Source: an uncultured Solirubrobacteraceae bacterium
GTDB lineage: Bacteria > Actinomycetota > Thermoleophilia > Solirubrobacterales > Solirubrobacteraceae
Direction: 5' to 3'
DNA length: 10,694 bases
NCBI GenBank assembly: GCA_902806215.1
Contig: CADCVT010000207.1
Span: forward strand, 1-10,694
Shown: piece after piece, positions 1 through 6,371 of the stretch
Position numbering within the stretch: position 1 is the stretch's first letter
Layout: each line of letters starts with the position of its first letter
The notes under the pieces: model-generated
Told to the model about the DNA's origin: nothing
Databases searched by the model: none
What the model saw: only the letters and a program-made list of their open reading frames with translations
Position numbers and translations under genes: made by a program

Positions 1-318
1 GTTCTCCGGGGCCTTGCCGCCGAGCATCCGGCCGAGCGGTCCGGCGCTCGCGCCGGCAGGCTGCGGGGTCCGCTCGGCGGCGGCGGCGCGCGCGGCGGCG
101 AGCAGCGCCGCCTCGGGGTCGAGGTCGGTCGGGCGCTCGGTCGCGATGACGGTCGCGCGGAAGCGCGCGAACGCGTCGGCGGCGGCCTCCGCCGCCAGCC
201 CAGGAGCACACGCGCGCTCGCAGTACGCGACCACGGCGGCCCCACGCCGGTCGACCAGCGCGTTCAGGACGGCCGGGTCGCCGTCGCGGATGCCCAGTGC
301 CGTCACCTGTCCGGTCAC
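1..318 (-). CDS. Probable ECF-like RNA polymerase sigma factor, N-terminal part (truncated by window edge)
   Basis: The first 106 codons of a leftward gene are open from a GTG at 318 to the window edge. The protein begins VTGQVTALGIRDGDPAVLNA. Residues about 14-55 follow the helical pattern of sigma-70 region 2 (L-x-x-R-x(4)-V-x-x-Y, then an Ala-rich DAFARFRATV helix). An Ala-rich helix (LLAAARAAAAE) and a Pro/Gly-rich linker follow. Known of the family: region 2 binds core polymerase and the -10 element. The region 4 DNA-binding half lies outside the window, so the assignment is tentative; a sigma-like or zinc-finger anti-sigma-type protein is also possible. The start was chosen because the helical domain follows directly; no convincing Shine-Dalgarno is visible. 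It diverges from the glycosyltransferase at 384, leaving about 65 bp with no promoter I could recognise. Confidence 0.5.
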   Translation of the reverse strand, partial: MTGQVTALGIRDGDPAVLNALVDRRGAAVVAYCERACAPGLAAEAAADAFARFRATVIATERPTDLDPEAALLAAARAAAAERTPQPAGASAGPLGRMLGGKAPEN

Positions 319-383
319 GGCGAGCTGCTCTCGGCGAGGCTCCACACGGCGCCCGCAGGGTAGCGCCGGGGTCGGCCGGTACG

Positions 384-1301
384 GTGCCGCGCGTGCCGGA
401 CGTGAGCGTCGTCATCCCCGCCCGCGACGCCGCGGGGACGCTGCCGCGGACGCTCGAGGCCCTCGCGGTGCAGACGCTCGCCCGCGAGCGCGTCGAGGTC
501 ATCGTCGTCGACGACGGCTCGACCGACGCGACGCGGACCCTCGCGAAGGCCTCGGACGTCGTCGATCGGGTGGTGGCGATCGGCGGTCTCGGACCGGGCG
601 CGGCCCGCAACGCCGGGGCCGCCGCGGCACGCGGCGCGGTCCTCGCGTTCACCGACGCCGACTGCTTCCCGGAGCCCGCCTGGCTCGAGCGCGGCCTCGC
701 GGCGCTGGAGGACGACGACCTCGTGCAGGGAGTCGTTCACCCGGAGCGCGATCCCGGCCCGTTCGGCCGCACGGTGTGGGTGACGGCGCCCGGCGGCCTC
801 TTCGAGACCGCGAACCTCCTCGTGCGCCGCGACGTGTTCGCCGCGCTCGGCGGGTTCCCGCCGGGGCTGCGGCCCGGCGGCGGCAAGGAGATGGGGGAGG
901 ACGTGCTGTTCGGCTGGGCCGCCCGGCGGTCCGGCGTCCGGATCGGCTTCGTCCAGGACGCGGTCGTCCGTCATGCGGTGTTCGAACGCGGTCCGCTCGG
1001 CTTCGTCGCCGAGCGCCGCCGCCTGAGCGCGTTCCCCGCGCTCGCCGCCGCGGTGCCCGAGCTGCGCAGCGCGCTGCTCTGGCGCCGCGGCTTCCTGAGC
1101 TCGCGCAGTGCGGCCTTCGACGCCGCGGTGCTCGGCGTGATCGCTCGCCGCCCCGTTGCCGCGCTGCCGTACGTGGGCTTCGTCGCGCGCGATCTGCGAC
1201 GGCTCGGCCCGGTGCCTGCGGCCGTGCGGGTGGCCGCCGACGGCGTCGGCGCGGCCGCGCTGGTCGTCGGGAGCGTCCGGCACCGCTCGTTGCTGCTCTA
1301 G
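384..1301 (+). CDS. GT2 family glycosyltransferase (first of three)
   Basis: A 305-residue GT-A fold glycosyltransferase. Beta-strand DVSVVIPARDAAGTLPRTL (residues 6-24) is followed by the nucleotide-binding VVDDGSTD (41-48), GAARNAG (72-78) and the metal-binding DxD motif TDADC (90-94, Asp91 and Asp93). A late acidic pair in GED (171-173) is in the usual place of the catalytic base, and VVRHAV follows at 194-199. A hydrophobic, Arg-flanked C-terminal stretch (about 245-295) suggests membrane association. The family transfers a sugar from a nucleotide- or lipid-linked donor; donor and acceptor cannot be read from sequence. The frame is open upstream to an ATG at 297, but homology-like sequence begins just after GTG 384 (GTG 393 is an alternative). 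It closely resembles the GT2 at 3763-4530, suggesting paralogy. Its TAG stop shares the palindrome CTAG with the stop of the opposing gene. Confidence 0.9.
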   Translation: MPRVPDVSVVIPARDAAGTLPRTLEALAVQTLARERVEVIVVDDGSTDATRTLAKASDVVDRVVAIGGLGPGAARNAGAAAARGAVLAFTDADCFPEPAWLERGLAALEDDDLVQGVVHPERDPGPFGRTVWVTAPGGLFETANLLVRRDVFAALGGFPPGLRPGGGKEMGEDVLFGWAARRSGVRIGFVQDAVVRHAVFERGPLGFVAERRRLSAFPALAAAVPELRSALLWRRGFLSSRSAAFDAAVLGVIARRPVAALPYVGFVARDLRRLGPVPAAVRVAADGVGAAALVVGSVRHRSLLL

Positions 1302-1639
1302 AGCGGGCGGCGCTGGTGGCGCGGCCCGGGCGAGCGCGGCCGGTTCATCGGCGCGTCGGGCGGGACGAGCACGAGCTCGTCGGCCAGCGCGTCGGTCGCG
1401 CGCGTCACCACGGCCGCCGCGGCGCGGATCTGCTCGTCGCTCGTCTGCGACAGCGAGTGCCGGAACACGTCGGTGGCGATGTCGCGCAGGATCGCGCGGA
1501 AGCCCGGCGTCTCGACCGCCGCGCTGCCGGCCGAGCTGAACTCCGCCATGTGGCCGACGACGAGGGCGATCTGCCCGCCGCTCTGCAGCAGGGCCTCGGC
1601 GAGAGCGCCGCAGGCATCGAGGTCTGGTTGTGCGTCCAT
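1298..1639 (-). CDS. Small protein of unknown function
   Basis: A 113-residue protein that I do not recognise. It starts at ATG 1639 and ends with a TAG nested in the CTAG shared with the opposing glycosyltransferase. The sequence is mostly helical and amphipathic: an acidic N-terminus with one Cys (MDAQPDLDACGALAEALLQS), a hydrophobic strand GQIALVVGHMAEF (22-34), a helix ETPGFRAILRDIATDVFRHS (43-62), a second helix at about 68-90, and a basic, Pro/Arg-rich tail (98-113). No signal peptide or membrane segment is evident. It lies 42 bp downstream of the same-strand GT2 gene (1682-2548), so it could be its 3' operon partner. No Shine-Dalgarno is obvious. The composition, length and mix of codons look like a real gene rather than a shadow, but function is unknown. 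Confidence 0.65.
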   Translation of the reverse strand: MDAQPDLDACGALAEALLQSGGQIALVVGHMAEFSSAGSAAVETPGFRAILRDIATDVFRHSLSQTSDEQIRAAAAVVTRATDALADELVLVPPDAPMNRPRSPGPRHQRRPL

Positions 1640-1681
1640 GCGGAGTACGAGGTCGACCGTCGGCGGACTCGCCCCCGCGGA

Positions 1682-2548
1682 TCAGGGTTCGCGGGCCCGG
1701 CCGAACCCCGTCCGCGCGTGGATCCCCGCCCAGCGCCGCTCGCGCCGCGCCGCCGCCCCGACCACGTTCAGCGCGGCCACCGTCGCCGCGACCGGACGCC
1801 CGCGGCGGCGGCGCAGCCAGTCGTAGGTCGCCTGCTGCGCGCGCTCGGTCCTCGCGTCGCCGAACGCGGCGGAGGTGGCGGCGGACTCGTGGTGCTCGAC
1901 GACCGCCGCGGGCTCGAAGCGCGTCGTCCACCCGGCGCGAGCAAGGCGCCACCCGAGGTCGAGGTCCTCGGCGAACAGCCACTGTCGCTCGTCGAACCCG
2001 CCGACCTCGTCGAACGCCGCGCGGCGCAGCAAGAGGAACGCGCCGACCGCCCATGGCACGTCGCGGGCGCGCGTCGCGTCCCACCGGCCCGGCACGCACC
2101 ACCGGTCGCCGAGGCTCGGCACGGCGGAGGTCAGGCCCGCGGCGAACGCCGCCGTGAATCCGACGGTCGGGAACGGCAGCGCAGAGTGCTGCGTGGACCC
2201 GTCGGGCAGGACGAGCCGGGGCGCGACCGCAGCGGTCCGCGGGCCCGCGGCGGCGACGAGCGCCTCGAGCGCGCCCGGCCGCACGACGACGTCCGCGTTC
2301 GACGCCACGAGCCACGGCGAGGACGTCCGCGCGGCGACGAGGTTGACCGCCGCGCCGTAGCCGACGTTGCGCCCCGGGACGACGAGGCGGTCGGGCGGGA
2401 CGACCTCCTGCGACCCGTCGGTGGAGCCGTTGTCGACGACCCAGACGTCCGTGAAAGTCCCGCGCAGCGACGCCAGGCACCCCTCCAGGAGCGCCAACGT
2501 GTTGTACGAGACGACGGCAACGGTGATCTCCGGCACGCGGTCCGTCAC
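1682..2548 (-). CDS. GT2 family glycosyltransferase, WbbL/rhamnosyltransferase-like
   Basis: A 288-residue GT2 enzyme of the COG1216 type. Motifs in order: ITVAVVSYNTLALLEGCLASL (8-28), VVDNGSTDGS (37-46), NVGYGAAVN (61-69), SNADVVVRPGAL (83-94, with the NAD triad in the DxD place), the late motif WAVGAFLLLRRAAFDEVGGF (166-185) and EDLDLGWR (194-201) carrying the likely catalytic Asp, then VEHHESA (217-223). Members commonly add rhamnose or related deoxysugars to cell-wall or O-antigen-type glycans; the actual sugar here is unknown. A leftward frame stays open to 2797, but the domain begins right after GTG 2548 (GTG 2536 is an alternative). This start is only 10 bp from the divergent CAP-gene start and lies in a palindrome at 2545-2559. 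No strong Shine-Dalgarno is seen. Confidence 0.9.
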   Translation of the reverse strand: MTDRVPEITVAVVSYNTLALLEGCLASLRGTFTDVWVVDNGSTDGSQEVVPPDRLVVPGRNVGYGAAVNLVAARTSSPWLVASNADVVVRPGALEALVAAAGPRTAAVAPRLVLPDGSTQHSALPFPTVGFTAAFAAGLTSAVPSLGDRWCVPGRWDATRARDVPWAVGAFLLLRRAAFDEVGGFDERQWLFAEDLDLGWRLARAGWTTRFEPAAVVEHHESAATSAAFGDARTERAQQATYDWLRRRRGRPVAATVAALNVVGAAARRERRWAGIHARTGFGRAREP

Positions 2549-2559
2549 CCTATGGGTGA
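2545..2559. promoter_or_regulatory. Inverted repeat spanning two divergent start codons
   Basis: TCACCC-TAT-GGGTGA is a perfect 6-bp-arm inverted repeat with a 3-nt centre. Each arm read outward gives GGGTGA, so the GTG start of the leftward glycosyltransferase (2548) and a GTG immediately before the ATG of the rightward CAP gene (2559) sit symmetrically. It occupies the whole gap between the two genes. It could be an operator or simply mirrored initiation sequence; no binding protein can be named. Confidence 0.4.
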
Positions 2560-3119
2560 TGCGGACGTTCGCGACAGCGCTGGTGGTCCTCGGCCTGATG
2601 GCCTCGCCGGCCTTCGGCCAGGAGCCCGATCCCGACGATCCGCTGCTCCCGCCGGTCGGCACGTGCGCGCACGAGGACAACGCCGAGGCGCACCACCGCC
2701 TCCAGCGCCTGTCCATGCACTGCCTGCTCGACGCGCTGCGCGAGCGCGGCGAGCTGCGGCGCCTGCGCTCGAGCGTCGACCTGCGCCACTCGGCCACCTA
2801 CAAGGCGCGCCGCATCGCCGACTGCAAGGTCTTCAGCCACTACCCGTGCGGCGACCGGCTGGCAAGCTCGTTCGACCAGGCCGGCGTCACCCAGCGCGGC
2901 CGCTGGCTCGTCGGGGAGAACCTCGCCTACGGCGTGGCGGAGGACAGCTCGCCGCGCCGGATCCTCATCAAGTGGCTGACCTCGAAGACCCACCGGGCGG
3001 TGCTCGCCGACGAGCGGTTCACCTACTCGGGGATCCGCCGCCGGCGGTTGAAGATGAAGGGCGCGCCGACCGGCTCGGTCATCTGGGTGCTCCACGTGGG
3101 CGTTCCCCGCGGTAGATGA
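2559..3119 (+). CDS. Secreted CAP/SCP-domain protein
   Basis: A 186-residue exported protein. Residues 1-20 form a Sec-type signal peptide (MRTFATALVVLGLMASPAFG), with likely cleavage before Gln21. The mature part has an acidic Pro-rich linker and a CAP domain (about 52-182). Visible CAP features are the opening helix MHCLLDALRERGELRRLR, KVFSH with His94, GENLAYG with Glu120, the helix RILIKWLTSKTHRAVL with His145, FTYSGI, and the last strand VIWVLHVG. Those His/Glu residues correspond to the conserved CAP cavity. Four cysteines (36, 55, 89, 97) could form two disulfides outside the cell. Bacterial CAP proteins have no agreed activity, so the role is unassigned. ATG 2559 is chosen because the signal peptide starts there. 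The last 41 bp overlap the opposing methyltransferase and encode the final strand. Confidence 0.88.
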   Translation: MRTFATALVVLGLMASPAFGQEPDPDDPLLPPVGTCAHEDNAEAHHRLQRLSMHCLLDALRERGELRRLRSSVDLRHSATYKARRIADCKVFSHYPCGDRLASSFDQAGVTQRGRWLVGENLAYGVAEDSSPRRILIKWLTSKTHRAVLADERFTYSGIRRRRLKMKGAPTGSVIWVLHVGVPRGR

Positions 3120-3768
3120 GCAGCCGCACCCGGTCGCCGTGGAAGTGGCGGTCGAGGACGAGCCCGCGGCGGCGGGCGCGCCAGGCGATCCGCCGCACCG
3201 GGAGCTCGTGGTGCAGGACGCTGTCGTCGCCGGCGTCGGTCAGCAGGTTCACGCAGACGAGCCCGGCGCTTGCCTCCATCGCATCGAGCAGCGCGAGCGG
3301 CTCCTCGACGTGCTCGAGCACGTCGAACGCGTAGGCCAGGTCGAACCCGGTCGGCAGCGGGCCGGCGTCGAGGTCGTGGACCGGCGCGCTCAGGCCGCGG
3401 CGCTCCAGGCGCCAGCGCAGGTAGCGCGTGCTCGGGTTGTCGAAGTCGGCGAACTCGACGCGGAACCCCGCCTCGAGCAGCGCCAGACCGTCCGAGCCGA
3501 TCCCGCAGCCGACGTCGAGGACGCGCGCGCCCGGCTCGAGCCCCGAGCGCAGCGCCGCGACGTACGGCGCCTTCGTGCCGGTCATCGCGAACGCGGTCAG
3601 GTTGTAGAGGTACGCCTGGCTGGTCCGGTAGAGCGTGGCCTCGTCGTCGATCGAGCGGGCCTCCTCCTCGAGCTGCTCCTGCCAGCGGACGAGCAGCGAG
3701 CGGTCGAAGCGGTCGCCGAGGTAGGCGCGCAGTTCCTCCTCGTCGCCTATAAGGGGGCGCTCGTGCAT
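3079..3768 (-). CDS. Class I SAM-dependent methyltransferase
   Basis: A 229-residue Rossmann-fold methyltransferase. A helical N-terminus (1-75, with an acidic LLVRWQEQLEEEARSIDDEA segment) precedes motif I, VLDVGCGIGSDG (83-94), the SAM-binding loop. Motif II is FADFDNPST (106-114), with an acidic residue in the ribose-contact place. DLAYAFDVLEHVEEPLALLD (143-162) is the typical post-motif II/III stretch, and VRLLIYR is the last strand. The substrate is not readable; sitting between GT2 genes and a flippase, methylation of a sugar or glycan intermediate is an inference. The ATG at 3768 is the only sensible start, since no alternative appears before the conserved region; upstream Shine-Dalgarno is weak. 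Its start codon overlaps the GTG of the divergent GT2 gene, and its 3' end overlaps the CAP gene by 41 bp. Confidence 0.88.
   Translation of the reverse strand: MHERPLIGDEEELRAYLGDRFDRSLLVRWQEQLEEEARSIDDEATLYRTSQAYLYNLTAFAMTGTKAPYVAALRSGLEPGARVLDVGCGIGSDGLALLEAGFRVEFADFDNPSTRYLRWRLERRGLSAPVHDLDAGPLPTGFDLAYAFDVLEHVEEPLALLDAMEASAGLVCVNLLTDAGDDSVLHHELPVRRIAWRARRRGLVLDRHFHGDRVRLLIYRGERPRGAPR
3751..3757 (+). promoter_or_regulatory. Strong Shine-Dalgarno for the GT2 gene at 3763
   Basis: AAGGGGG lies 5 nt before GTG 3763 and supports that start. It falls inside codons 4-6 of the opposing methyltransferase. The overlapping TATAAG at 3748-3753 could instead be a -10 element for a nearly leaderless transcript; I see no matching -35. 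Confidence 0.6.
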
Positions 3769-4530
3769 GTCGTCGTGATCATCCCCGCCCGCAACGCGGC
3801 ACGCGTCCTGCCGCGGACGCTGGCCGCGCTGGGCGACGCCGACGTGGTCGTCGTCGACAACGGCTCGACCGACACGACCGCCGCCACCGCCCGCGCCCAC
3901 GGCGCGCGCGTGGTGACCGAGCCGGTGCCGAACCGCGGCCGCGCCCGCAACGCCGGCGTTCGAGCGACGGACTCGGAGCTGATCGCGTTCCTCGATGCCG
4001 ACTGCGTCCCGGATCCGGGCTGGCTCGACGCGCTGACCGCCTGCCTGCGCGACCACGACGTCGCCGGAGGCCGCGTGATCGTCGAGGGCGGTGGCTTCGA
4101 CGGCGCCTGGCGGCTCAAGCAGGAGGAGACGATCGCGTCGCAGGGCTGGTCCGGAGCCGGGAACCTCGGGATCCGCCGCGAGCTGTTCGAGCGCCTCAAC
4201 GGGTTCGACGAGCGCTTCACCCGCGCCGCCGAGGACGTCGACCTGTGCCTGCGCGCCGGCGCGATCGCGTACTGCCCCGACGCGGTCGTTCGCCACGCGG
4301 CCGCGACGTCGGTGCGGGCGATCGTCGCCCGCGGGTTCCGCCACGGCTACGGCACCACGCAGCTGGGGACGCGGAGCGACTGGCGCCACCCGAAGCCGAT
4401 GCTCGCGGGCGACTGGGCGCTGCGACGGTTCGGCCTCGAGGACCGCCGCGACCTGCTGTGGCACGCCCGTGCGGACTACGCGGGCCGCGTGGCCGGCTCG
4501 CTCTGGGCCGCGCTGCGGCGCGCGAGGTAG
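3763..4530 (+). CDS. GT2 family glycosyltransferase (third of three)
   Basis: A 255-residue GT-A fold enzyme. Motifs: VVVIIPARNAARVLPRTLAAL (3-23), VVDNGSTDTTA (30-40), NRGRARNAG (57-65), DxD motif FLDADC (76-81, Asp78 and Asp80), GWSGAGNLGIRRELF (128-142), NGFDERF (146-152), and AAEDVDLCLR (155-164) with the likely catalytic acid, then PDAVVRHAA (172-180). It shares the IPAR-N/D-AA-x(2)-LPRTL opening and the ARNAG, DADC and DAVVRHA blocks with the enzyme at 384-1301, so the two are probably paralogues, but it lacks the longer C-terminal part. The start is GTG 3763, supported by AAGGGGG 5 nt upstream; the open frame extends to 3139 but that part is antisense to the methyltransferase. The final 17 codons overlap the opposing flippase gene. 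Donor and acceptor are unknown. Confidence 0.9.
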   Translation: MHVVVIIPARNAARVLPRTLAALGDADVVVVDNGSTDTTAATARAHGARVVTEPVPNRGRARNAGVRATDSELIAFLDADCVPDPGWLDALTACLRDHDVAGGRVIVEGGGFDGAWRLKQEETIASQGWSGAGNLGIRRELFERLNGFDERFTRAAEDVDLCLRAGAIAYCPDAVVRHAAATSVRAIVARGFRHGYGTTQLGTRSDWRHPKPMLAGDWALRRFGLEDRRDLLWHARADYAGRVAGSLWAALRRAR

Positions 4531-5906
4531 CCGGCCGCCTCGCGCAGGAGCCCGCCCTGGAGCACCGCGGTCGCCACCGCCACGACCGCCAGGTACGCGG
4601 CGACCTCGGCCGTCAGCGGCCCGATCGCCAGCAGCACGACCGCCGCGCCGGACAGCGCCGGGACCGCGCTCTTGGCGGCAAGGGCGGCGAGGCCGACGCC
4701 GGGGAAGATCCGCCGCACGTAGAACGAGCGCAGCGCGAGGCCCGCGAGCGTCGTGGCGCCCATCCCGATCCCCAGCCCGTCGAGGCCCTCGGCCAGCAGC
4801 AGCGGGATCGCCACGCAGAGGAACACGACCATCATCACGACGTTCGTGACCGCCATCGGACGCGTCAGCCCGAGCGCGCGGTGGAAGGCACTCCAGTTGA
4901 AGAAGAGCTGGTCGGCCGCGGCGACGAGCGCGAACGCCTGCACTAGCCCGACCGCGGGCTCCCAGCGCGGTCCGAGCCCGTCGACGACGAGCGGCTCGGC
5001 GAACAGCGCGAGCCCGACGCCGAACGGCAGCCCGAACGTCAGCGCCAGGCGGTTGGACTTCACGAACACCTCGACGAGCGCGTCGCGGCGGTCGACGATG
5101 CGGCAGACCGCCGGGTAGAGCGTGTTCGTGACGATCTGGTCGACGCGGCCGGTGTAGGCGACGATCGACGACGCCAGGGCGACCGCGCCGACGCCCGCCA
5201 GGCCGAGTGAGAACTCCGACACGAGCACGGCGGACTGCGAGATGACGATGCCGGCGCCGCCGGCGACGAGCAGCGGCCACGAGAACGCCAGGTACGAGCG
5301 CGCGACGCCGCCGTCCCAGCGCAGCCGCAGCGCGAACGGCGAGGCGATCACGGCCACCACGGCACCCGCGAACGAGCCGGCGACGACGCCGATCACGAGC
5401 GCCCAGTAGCCCGCGCCCGTCGCGGCCAGCGCGACGGTGACGACGAACGCGACGACCGGGTCGATCGCCTGCAGCGTCCGCTGGCGCGCGAAGTGCATCG
5501 ACCGGTAGTGCGGCCAGATCGGCGTCTGCAGGGCGTTGCCGACGATCGTCAGCGACACGACGAAGCCCGCGGCCAGCAGCTCGTTCTCGCCGTAGACGAG
5601 CGTCACGACCGGGACGGCGGTGAGGATCAGCAGCAGGAAGACCGCCGACGCCGCCAGCTCGAACGTGAACGCGTGCTGGAACGCGCGCTCCTGGTCCTCG
5701 TCGCGCTGCTGCACGTACTTGTCGCCGATACCGACCTGCTTGAGCCACAGCAGCGACCCCAGCGCGGCGGCGAGCAGGCCGAACACTCCGAACTCCTCGC
5801 GGGTCAGGAACGCTGCGACGACGAACCCCTTGATGAGGCCGAGCGAGGTCAGGCCCACGTCGAAGGCGCCGTTGATCAGGACTCCGCGGGCCGCGAGGCG
5901 CCTCAT
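4476..5906 (-). CDS. Wzx/TuaB-like oligosaccharide flippase
   Basis: A 476-residue polytopic membrane protein of the polysaccharide-export (MOP) superfamily, COG2244 type. It shows about 12-14 hydrophobic segments separated by short Arg/Asp-rich loops. Typical features are an N-terminal RGVLINGAFDVGLTSLGLI, REEFGVFGLLAAALGSLLWL after the first helices, and GIGDKYVQQRDED, which resembles the loop of WzxC/TuaB-type members; a YTGRVDQIVTNTLYPA segment lies past the middle. The family moves lipid-linked glycan units across the cytoplasmic membrane. Surrounding GT2 genes fit that role. The start is ATG 5906; the frame is open to 6347, but that extension is antisense to the downstream gene and lacks membrane segments. 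The divergent isomerase frame begins 21 bp away. The last 17 codons (Ser/Ala/Pro-rich cytoplasmic tail) overlap the end of the opposing GT2 gene. Confidence 0.9.
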   Translation of the reverse strand: MRRLAARGVLINGAFDVGLTSLGLIKGFVVAAFLTREEFGVFGLLAAALGSLLWLKQVGIGDKYVQQRDEDQERAFQHAFTFELAASAVFLLLILTAVPVVTLVYGENELLAAGFVVSLTIVGNALQTPIWPHYRSMHFARQRTLQAIDPVVAFVVTVALAATGAGYWALVIGVVAGSFAGAVVAVIASPFALRLRWDGGVARSYLAFSWPLLVAGGAGIVISQSAVLVSEFSLGLAGVGAVALASSIVAYTGRVDQIVTNTLYPAVCRIVDRRDALVEVFVKSNRLALTFGLPFGVGLALFAEPLVVDGLGPRWEPAVGLVQAFALVAAADQLFFNWSAFHRALGLTRPMAVTNVVMMVVFLCVAIPLLLAEGLDGLGIGMGATTLAGLALRSFYVRRIFPGVGLAALAAKSAVPALSGAAVVLLAIGPLTAEVAAYLAVVAVATAVLQGGLLREAAGYLARRSAAQSEPATRPA

Positions 5907-5927
5907 GGGCTCATAGGATGGCGCCCG

Positions 5928-6371
5928 ATGAGGATCGCGGTGTCGAGCGACGAGCGGACCGGGGTCGCCGACGCGGTCGTCGAGGCCCTGCGCGAGCGCG
6001 GCCACGAGCCCGTGCCGCACGGTGCGCTGGCCGACGACGAGCGCCCGGACTGGGCCTGGGCGTCGTAGGCCGCCGCGCGGGACGTCGTCGACGGCCGCGC
6101 CGACCAGGCCATCGTCTGCTGCTGGACCGGCACCGGCGCCTCGATCGCCGCGAACAAGGTCTCTGGCGTCCGCGCCGCGCTGTGCGCCGACGCGCAGACC
6201 GCGGCGGGCGCCCGCAGGTGGAACGACGCGAACGTCCTCGCGCTCAGCCTGCGCACGACGTCGCAGGCGCAGCTCGAGGAGATCCTCGACGCCTGGTTCG
6301 CCGAGGCGCCGTCGGGCGACGACGACGACCGGGCGAACGTCGCGCACCTCGCGGAGATCGAGCGGGCTTGA
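5928..6371 (+). pseudogene. RpiB/LacA/LacB-type sugar-phosphate isomerase frame with one in-frame TAG
   Basis: From ATG 5928 (AGGA at 5915-5918) the frame reads MRIAVSSDERTG, stops at TAG 6066-6068 (codon 47), then continues as a clean 100-codon homologous frame to TGA 6369-6371. The downstream half is clearly RpiB-like: VDGRADQAIVCCWTGTGASI then AANKVSGVRAALC (residues 55-86) and WNDANVLALSLRT (98-110). Known for RpiB: isomerises ribose-5-P/ribulose-5-P with a catalytic Cys; here Cys65 aligns with it. Deviations are SDERTG where the family has SDHAG, Trp66 for Gly, and WND for HND, so the substrate may differ from ribose-5-phosphate. The stop interrupts a helix before the active site and no ATG/GTG/TTG lies between it and the Cys motif. 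Options are a recent nonsense mutation (one base from GAG or CAG), an assembly error, or stop readthrough. The terminal TGA overlaps the next gene's TTG. Confidence 0.8.

Noticed and set aside
315..2480. A 721-codon open frame on the minus strand
   Set aside because: Covers the opposite strand of the GT2 gene and a wrong frame of its neighbours; low-complexity Arg/Ala-rich translation.
14..3115. A 1033-codon open frame on the plus strand
   Set aside because: Stop-free only because of very high GC. It is antisense or out of frame to recognisable genes, is rich in Arg/Pro/Ala/Gly and shows no domain.
3139..3762. Upstream extension of the third GT2 frame
   Set aside because: Antisense to the methyltransferase; the GT2 fold begins at GTG 3763, which has a strong Shine-Dalgarno.
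6066..6068. Pyrrolysine or selenocysteine insertion at the premature stop
   Set aside because: Selenocysteine uses UGA. Pyrrolysine is restricted to a few lineages, and ordinary genes here end in TAG. A conserved catalytic role for this helix position is not expected.
5918..6367. N-terminal extension of methyltransferase copy 1 from ATG 5918
   Set aside because: That part reads the isomerase frame shifted and is Arg-rich nonsense; TTG 6368 gives the TTGA overlap and the family N-terminus.
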